Part shown: piece by piece, positions 56,975-64,000 of the stretch
Position numbering within the stretch: position 1 is the stretch's first letter
Layout: each line of letters starts with the position of its first letter
Assembly (NCBI GenBank): GCA_963932465.1
Contig: OZ010793.1
Location: 370,218,595-370,282,594 of the forward strand
DNA length: 64,000 nt
Source: Maratus speciosus
Taxonomy: Eukaryota > Arthropoda > Arachnida > Araneae > Salticidae
Reading direction: 5' to 3'
Translations under genes and position numbers: made by a program
The notes under the pieces: model-generated
What the model was told of the DNA's origin: nothing
Database searches by the model: none
What the model saw: the letters and a program-made list of their open reading frames with translations, nothing else

Positions 56975-58849
56975 AAATATGCATAGTACAAAATATATTT
57001 CAGTTTGAAGACTTAAAATACACGCTTTTATTTTATATAAAATGACGTCATTTGTATCCGCTGAAGAGTCCCACATTTACGATCCAGTCTTAAACAACAT
57101 CTATAGAAAAGTAAGAATATGAAGTCACTATCGCGGAATAATATACAAACCCAACAAAAACTTATGTCGTCATTAAAGAAAAACGAAACGGGTATCTAAT
57201 GATTCATATGCCTTCATTTGTTTGAACATTAATATGGATACTTAAAATTAAATATAGTTTATAGCAGCTCCATGTTTTATGAGAAATCATTCATTTATAT
57301 TTTTTTCAAAATAGCACGTATTTTAATTAAAATTTTTTCTTTCAATTGTTATGAAAAAATGGCAACAACCAATTATAGTAATCTACTATTTTCCAATTAT
57401 TTACTCTTTAATTTCTACAGAAATGGAATACTTCAGTTGCCACCGTTACAGAAATGGCGTTAAAAACTACAAAATAAATAAATATTTCAAAAATAAATTG
57501 AGATACTGTTTTCAAACAAATTGCAGTTAAAAGTATTTTTTTTACCTACGAAGGTGTAAAAATTGAAAATGTACGATGCTTAGAAGTTAAAAAAATTTCA
57601 GTAGATATTATCAATATTTAACCATACAATGACACATCTGCTTCGTTTTACGGCTGGCTTATGTTAACGTAACGTTATCTTTTAGGGATGACACTTTAAT
57701 TGTTGCCTGAAAGAAATAAGACTATTCCACAGAAAACTCTCATTTTTTGGGAGAGAAATAAAATTTATAATATGTTTAATTTAAGGGTATGATTGGAAAG
57801 CTTGATAAATTTATGTTCTATAATAAAATCCTAATAAATAGGCATTGTAAATTACTGTTTATAAACTAAATTAAGTACCATTATTGTCTTTGTAATGTCA
57901 TAATGTTACGTCAGTTACACGATAAAAGTTACATCAGTTACATGCGTAAATGCCATTTTTTCTTTTTTATCGTCCAAAATTTAATTAAACTAGTTACTGG
58001 TATAATTTGTCGTTACTCGGTGTTATTGAGAACATTAAATCATTTTTTTTTTTAACGGGATAGTTTTGATAATTTTTACACTTCAATGAAGGCAGAATTT
58101 TTTCTTCTTGTCTATTTTATGTTACATCAGTTACAGAATTTTGAATTGCAATTATTTGGGTATTAAGTCTTTAGTAAGAAATATTTTAAATTGCAAAAAT
58201 TTGTTCTAGCCTTATTAGTAAATTTTCTACTTTTGAAAACAAAATTCGATGATCAATTGTTACGTCAGTTTCTGTGGAATTGAGCTATAGCATTTAGGGG
58301 CTAATAAAATAGCTCAAAATGTACATTTTAAGTATAACTCATCAAATAAATACTTGTACTAGCAATAAACCTACTTTTCATGAAACTTTTAATACATTTT
58401 AGTAAAAGTTTAATATTTGTATACAAAGATACTTTTGTACTAAAATCAATTACTTCTTTTTATAAATTTCGCCGTTTCTTTTAATTTCGTTTAATTTACT
58501 AATGAATTTTAAGTTATTCCCCCGCCCTACTTTTTGTAAAATTGTCATTCCGGAATTTTTGTATCATAATTTTCTAATACCGTTGATTTTGCTCTTTATT
58601 AAAAAAAATCTTAAGTATGTAAGAATATTTAAAAATATTTTAAAGGACCAATTATATTTTATCTAATTTTTATTCCAATTCAGCATGAAATATGGTAACG
58701 GTATAATAACCCACCCCCTCCTACCGTCTCATTGTCAAAATTAAAATAAAAAAATATATAAAAATACCTTGCGTTTTTTTTTGTTGTTGTTGTTGTTATG
58801 GAATAATTGGTTAAATAAAGTTCACCGCATTGGCACAGAAAAAATACAG
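54891..58849. other. Long non-coding AT-rich stretch
   Basis: Includes an A-run at about 55347-55374, a T-run at 55642-55656, (AAAT)n at about 56930-56974, and a two-copy block (56368-56458 and 56757-56845, sharing GTAAAC.AGGG and CTCGAGTATGTTTTTT-like words, offset about 388). A diverged relative of the 6546-7040 repeat is at 57480-57610. No gene supported. Confidence 0.55.
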
Positions 58850-59249
58850 ACTCTTAACTCTCAAATCCAAAAAGGCAACTTTCTGACATAAGTTTTAATT
58901 TATTTTCGCTCGAAAATGTATGAAACTATGTCATTCAGCTGTTTTTTTTCCATTTTTTTGCAAACGCAATAGATCTTTCAGCAAAGAGTGTCAAAGTAGG
59001 TGGTTTGAACCGAATTTCCGCGCGAAGGAAGAAAAAGCACCCAAGAGCGGCGAAAACGTGTTTGTCACGTGATCCAAAATGCTTATAACTCAATAGGTAA
59101 TTAATTCATCAAAAAATGGAAAAAAACAGTTCAATTCCCAATCGCTTCCATGGCCAGGCTTTCCAATTATATATCTTTCTGTTAAAAAATGAATTTGTAA
59201 ATGTGTAAAAACGTTTTGCGCTTGTTGAGTAGAACAGTTAAGAACAGCC
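58850..59249. mobile_element. TTAA-flanked MITE, copy 2
   Basis: The right end GTTAAGAACAGCC is followed by TTAA (59250-59253); the left end is decayed (ACTCTTAACTCTCAAATCC). Collinear with copy 1 at 53199-53614 over the whole length with many substitutions. Confidence 0.8.
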
Positions 59250-59253
59250 TTAA

Positions 59254-59800
59254 ATGCAGAGTGTAACGCAAAAGTTACTTTTTTTTTTTTTTTTTTTGGC
59301 CATTTGACGCTTTTTATTGATCTTTTGGTAAACTATTATGTGTTACTTACGTGTAGTAACATGTATTTTAAGTCGTGAAGTCTGTTTTCGTTCTGATTTG
59401 TTATCAGGGGGGTGTTATAACATCCTTTGTTGATACTGCTTACAATGTGCTCGACTGGCCTTTCCTTGATCTTTATAAAGTAGTAATTATTAATAATTCT
59501 GCAAACTATTTAAAATCATTATAAAAGTTATTATACAGCTGAATAGCTGTTATTGTATAGTGTAAACTCTTTAAAGTAAGTATGTAATTTAAAATTATAA
59601 TTTTTTGAGCAATTTTTTTTTATGTAACTCAGAAGTGACATTATGAGATTATGTCCAACAGAAACATGAATAAATTGTTTCACTATTTTTTCCAGTGGAT
59701 AATTAACAAAAATAGACTCAAATATAATGTTTTCCGAACAAAATAAAAAACCATGTATTAAAGGGTTAATGTATAGACTATGCAAAATTTATTTATTTCA
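59254..59800. other. Non-coding stretch
   Basis: A T-run at about 59280-59298; otherwise nothing. An 84-codon minus-strand frame (59531-59785) is AT-driven and not supported. Confidence 0.5.
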
Positions 59801-59804
59801 TTAA

Positions 59805-60106
59805 CCCCTTGCCTATGACGCCCTAATTCAGTTCGGGCCTGGCAAATGCGCCAATTTTGGAATTCCCGACCTGAATTCGGGCAAGAGAAAAATCGTTGTT
59901 TCAATTCCGTGAAGCCCGAACTCAGTTCATTCAATGCATAATATGTAATTTACCATTTTCTCAATAGATTGCGATACTTTCCCGCGAAAAGTTCGGCAGT
60001 TTCGCGCCATTTGTCGGATTCTTGTGATTTTGTAGTTCAGAACAAAATTAAAGAGGAAAAAAAAATCCATTTTTGGCACGTTTTTCTCAAATATGTTCCA
60101 CAGGGG
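59805..60106. mobile_element. piggyBac-like MITE, 302 bp
   Basis: TTAA on both sides (59801-59804, 60107-60110) with ends CCCCTTGCC... and ...CCACAGGGG. The interior is GC-richer than its surroundings and repeats CGGGC/GCCCGA words (AGTTCGGGCCTGG, GAATTCGGGC, GCCCGAACTCAGTTC) in inverted orientation. No coding. Confidence 0.85.
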
Positions 60107-60130
60107 TTAAGCATTAATCTGCAACTTTAA

Positions 60131-60330
60131 CCCTTTCGGGACCGAAGTATCTTACAAAAATTTTATACAATTTGCACTACTTATTTTTAAAAAGAAAATT
60201 TTACTTAAATTATCAAGAAAATGTTCGAATTAAGTAAAGCAAATTTTACTTTAGTTTAATACTGGGACAAAAAACAAATTCCGTATGCAGTTTTTGAAGG
60301 TGCATATATGCACCCGTGGTCCCGAACGGG
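60131..60330. mobile_element. piggyBac-like MITE, 200 bp
   Basis: TTAA on both sides (60127-60130, 60331-60334) with 13-bp terminal inverted repeats CCCTTTCGGGACC and CCCGTTCGGGACC (inward from 60330), one mismatch. Only 20 bp from the previous MITE. No coding. Confidence 0.93.
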
Positions 60331-60334
60331 TTAA

Positions 60335-61426
60335 GATTAGAAAGAAAACATCCCATTCAAAGACTCATAATTACACTCTCCCTCTAATTTTACTTTACTC
60401 CGCAAATTTTCTATAATTTCGTGTTGTTTTACAGCATTATTATTTACAAGGCGACATCTACCATAGTACGAGGAATTTCCACTTCAAAATCATGAAAGAC
60501 TCAATTTTAAGAGGTGTCCTAACGAGCTAAAATACTTGACAATTTTACTATACCATTTAAATAACAATCTAACGTGATAACTAATGTTTTAACTAACATG
60601 AATAAGTAATTTGTGTTAGAGAACGCATACACAGTAAAATGTATCGGCTAAAAACACATTATAATGTACTTAAAATAAAATTTTACATTTATTTTCACTA
60701 ATTATTATTCCCACATAATTTCTTTCTAAAATCTTCTATTATTTCTAGTTTTTAGAAGTTTAATAAGATTTAATAAATATACAAGAATTAAATATAATAT
60801 CTATAGCTGTACACTTTTACTAATTTTTTCAAGTAAAATAAGCATTTTTTAAACGTAAACTTTATTTAATGCAATGTATCGCGATTTTATGTGGTTACTT
60901 ATTTAATTACTTTATAACTGAAATTAAGCGAAAAAAATCCTTCCACGTGAGATTTTATTGTATGATAAAATTATATAAGTCATCAAAGAAAGCGTAGTTA
61001 TTTTAATATTTACTTGCTGTTTTCCGAAGACTTTTTTTTTTGGGGGGGGGGGGGGTGAAAAAGGGTTTTAAAATAGGATGTCATAACTTCCACTGATGCA
61101 TTTGTTCTTATTTTACGTATATAGAAAATGCTTGTTTCGTACATATGTAAATAACATAATCTGTAACGTTATCTGATTTGTAGCATAGAAAAGGAGAACT
61201 TTTAATAATGATTTTATCAAAATATTTCGATCTGTGAATAGATGAATTCAGCATGCACATTTTTATCAGCACGTGCTACAAAAACTATAACAGATGCTAA
61301 TATATGAATACTTAATACAATATATTTTCTTATGTTATCTGAGTTACGATCAATTTTTCTGTAAATACGGCTATCAATATGTCAATATATCATGCACTGA
61401 AATTTGACGAACACATTTACGCATAT
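60335..61426. other. Non-coding AT-rich stretch
   Basis: A T-run then G-run at about 61031-61053. No gene or repeat recognised. Confidence 0.5.
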
Positions 61427-62013
61427 GCAGCTGCTTCATAATCAGTTTTCTATCTTATAAAAAGTATCTCTGTATTTAAAATGTATAATGTTAATAGGAT
61501 AAACATACTGAAAGAATGAATAATTTCATATAAGAACTATTTGTCGATGGGACAGTATAGAGAGATGGCAGCTTATCTACGGTTTAGAGTCTTGCATCGG
61601 GTCGTGTTGCCCGATTTTACCACCTCCAAAATAAGCGTTGCCGTAAAAACATTTTCGGCCGGGTCGGGTCGGGATGTCTTTAAGTTGTCAGATTGAGTTT
61701 GAGTCTTTCTTGTTCGGGTTGACCGACCCGACTTTTCGAAAGAAAGTTTAGAATATTTTTTAAATAAAAAAAAAGACTATACATTTAAATATTAATGACT
61801 GTATATCTGCTCATTTTTATAAAACACAAAAAATAAATAAATAAATAAATAAATAAAATTGATATTACAGATACAATTATACACTACTTTTCCTTAATTG
61901 CATTAAAATATGGACTAATTTTCTTTCACTTCAGGTTATAGTTGATTGCGGGTTGAAGTATTTTGGGTTAGGGTCGGTTTTCTGCTTGAAAATATTATCA
62001 TTATTTTATTATT

Positions 62014-62044
<31 letters not shown>

Positions 62045-62440
62045 TGCAGATTAGGATTGTATTTCGGGTTGATTTTAAGCAGAATTTTTGGGTTCGGACC
62101 GGATGCAACCCAATTCATGCTGAATTCTTTTACGACCCGTTTACAATGCTAAAATTTCAAATAACTCCAAGAAAAATGTAAGACTTCCACTCAAAGTAGA
62201 ACGTTTCCATTATAAAACAGAAAATTCACAAAATCCTCCGTATATACACCGATTTTTATGCATTTATTTATTTATTTATTTTGTAGTGTGCAGCTTCGGC
62301 ATAATCAGTTTGTTATCTTATAAAAAGTGTTGCTTGAAAGTGTGTAGTGTTTATAGAGTGCAAATAGTGACAAAATAAATAATTTTATATAACACCTACT
62401 TGTCGATGGGGCCATATATGGAGGTAGTAGCTGCCAGTTC
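61427..62440. repeat. Two-copy block flanking a GGGTCGGG repeat
   Basis: 61427-61590 and 62284-62440 are related (GCAGCTGCTTCATAATCAGT versus GCAGCTTCGGCATAATCAGT; both end near TTGTCGATGGG). Between them lies the GGGTCGGG/GACCGACCCG repeat (61590-62145), with (AAAT)n and (ATTT)n tracts inside. The arrangement suggests either a tandem duplication of about 860 bp or an insertion inside one copy. Confidence 0.65.
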
Positions 62441-63215
62441 GTGATGTGGTAGTTCTCGGCCGGCGCTAAAACACCGCCTACAATAGAAGAGAGAAAGAAA
62501 ACGAAAAGCAGCAGATCAGTGAAGCAGCAGGCAAAAAACATAACAAAATCATAAAAAGTTTCACATAAAAGAGTAAACAGAAAATGAAACAAACAAAAAT
62601 ACAACATGCAAAAGTTGCAGTTTGCAGTACTATCCTTTCCTTACATAATTATATACAAAAGGTATATTTTTAGCAATAAAAATTATGTTAAGATGGTTTT
62701 TAAACAGACGAAATCTTTTCAAAAAACAGTTCAATAGAAGAAAATGAAATAATGACACTTTTCTACAAGGCAACTTATGCCTCAACTAACATAGAACCTT
62801 TAATTCTGAATTTAGATAGCGAAAACTGATAAAATGCTATATTATGATCTTAAACTTATATACAAAACTTCCCTAATGTTGATTTTTAAGGTTATATATG
62901 TGCGAGTGCCAGAAAAGGAGAGACCATAAAGAAATTTTTGTAAAAAAACTAATTATGTAATCTATCTTTATTTGATAAAATACTGTAGTGAAAATAGGGG
63001 AAAAAATACGACAGCTAAAGACGGTACATCAAAACTTTATAAAAAAAAAAAATTTAGTTGTTTAATTCTTTGCTGTATTATTGATTTACATTCATATTTC
63101 TTAATGATGATTCAAGAGAGAAATTTTACAGTTTAATTTTTTTGTGCAACAGTTTTTTTCTTCTTCTTACTTCATTCAATTCCTACTATTAGTTCACACT
63201 CTCCCTATACATATC
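62441..63215. other. Non-coding stretch
   Basis: A GC-richer patch lies near 62450-62530, with no convincing reading on either strand. A 100-codon minus frame (62305-62607) spans repeat borders and is not supported. Confidence 0.45.
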
Positions 63216-63219
63216 TTGT

Positions 63220-63935
63220 TTAAATTTTCAATCGTTAATAAAATACTTATCATCCACTCAAGTTCAAATACATTTTTTTGAACTTGTAGTGGATGACACT
63301 TGATGTTAATACAGTTTTCTTTTCAAATATTAATTCATTAATTAAATGAAATTAATTAAGTTTAGTTTTATAAGGGAGAAAAAAATTCTCTTTTTCAAAT
63401 TTTCAATCGTTAATAAAATATTTATTATTCATCCACTCAAGTTCAAATACATTTTTTTAAATTTGTAGTGGGTGACACTTGATGTTAATACAGTTTTTTC
63501 AAATATTAATGCATTAATTAAATTTAATTAAATACTTTTATTCAAATTTTCAATCGTTAACAAAATACTTATTATTCATCCACTCAATTTCAAATAGATT
63601 TTTTAAAACTTGTAGTGAATGTCACTTGATGTTAATACAGTTTTTTTTCTCAAATATTAACTAATTAATTAAATTTAATTAATTAAGTTTAGTTTTATAT
63701 GGGAGAAAAAAATTTCTCTTATTCAAATTTTCAATCGTTAATAAAATACTTACTATTCATCCACTCAAGTTCAAATACATATTTTTAAACTTGTATGAAT
63801 GACACTTGATGTTAATACAGTTTTTTCAAATATTAATTCATTAATTTAATTTAATTAATTTTAGTTTTATATGGGAGAAAAAAATTTCTCTTATTCAAAT
63901 TTTCAATCGTTAATAAAATACCTATTATTCAACCA
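63220..63935. repeat. Tandem array (~150-180 bp) with a hairpin in each unit
   Basis: CAATCGTTAA[TC]AAAATA anchors at 63229, 63404, 63551, 63732 and 63904. Each unit has ATCCACTCAAGTTCAAA facing TTTGAACTTGTAGTGGAT (best preserved in the first unit) and then GACACTTGATGTTAATACAG. Later units carry substitutions in the stem. The array may run past the right end. Confidence 0.93.
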
Positions 63936-64000
63936 AAGTAGGAATTGACTTAAATTTTTTTGTTCTGTTTCTATTTATTTTATATATTATTTTACTTTTT

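Overview
This is an AT-rich eukaryotic window with no bacterial-style operons and no long intact host gene. The long homopolymer and (TA)n tracts and the density of Tc1/mariner, Tigger, hAT, piggyBac, Helitron and fold-back elements point to an arthropod. I lean towards an arachnid, because the reverse-strand reading of the tRNA-derived repeat near 18.4-18.8 kb is one I associate with spider genomes; that is from memory, not from a search. Most of the window looks like intronic or intergenic DNA filled by layers of transposons and by tandem arrays that transposons later split.

Layout. 0-5 kb: a Tigger remnant running off the left edge, a nearly complete Tc1/Tc3-like element (0.75-2.28 kb) with perfect 27-bp ends and a transposase broken by one frameshift, and a small hAT-like element. 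5.1-6.55 kb: a fold-back element with TTAA flanks whose palindromic core is amplified into five 110-bp units. 10.2-16.6 kb: a ~265-bp tandem array split by a small inverted-repeat element (8-bp duplication) that holds a Helitron, and by a 3.4-kb inverted-repeat element that holds two nested Helitrons and a 280-bp MITE. 18.3-18.8 kb: tRNA-derived sequences folded into a palindrome. 23.3-24.2 kb: a diverged inverted-repeat element. 25.9-26.5 kb: an array of GAGTGAAA/TTTCACTC palindromes followed by a promoter-like stretch with an ATG and a strong splice donor. 27.8-29.4 kb: a ~417-bp array with an insertion. 32.2-39.4 kb: four copies of a ~461-bp tandem repeat split by four separate elements, including a 2.7-kb transposon with ~500-bp terminal inverted repeats and a decayed plus-strand protein gene.

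40.0-41.5 kb: a decayed mariner/rosa-like transposase whose N-terminal coding segment is tandemly repeated. 43.2-43.7 kb: a clean 520-bp Helitron. 46.4-47.1 kb: a piggyBac-like MITE with a 64-bp internal array. 48.6 kb: the best candidate host exon (126 bp). 49.0-51.5 kb: a cluster of mariner and Tigger remnants. 51.7-53.8 kb: a hAT-like element with a perfect 8-bp duplication and a nested MITE. 58.8-60.3 kb: three TTAA-flanked MITEs. 63.2-63.9 kb: a hairpin-bearing ~170-bp tandem array.

How parts relate. Removing the inferred insertions restores regular spacing in two arrays (about 265 bp and exactly 461 bp), which independently supports the element boundaries and gives an order of events. 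A recurring theme is tandem amplification inside transposons. The only hint of a host gene is on the plus strand: a short putative first coding exon at 26.45 kb and a possible internal exon at 48.62 kb have compatible splice phase (both phase 2), but the link is speculative.
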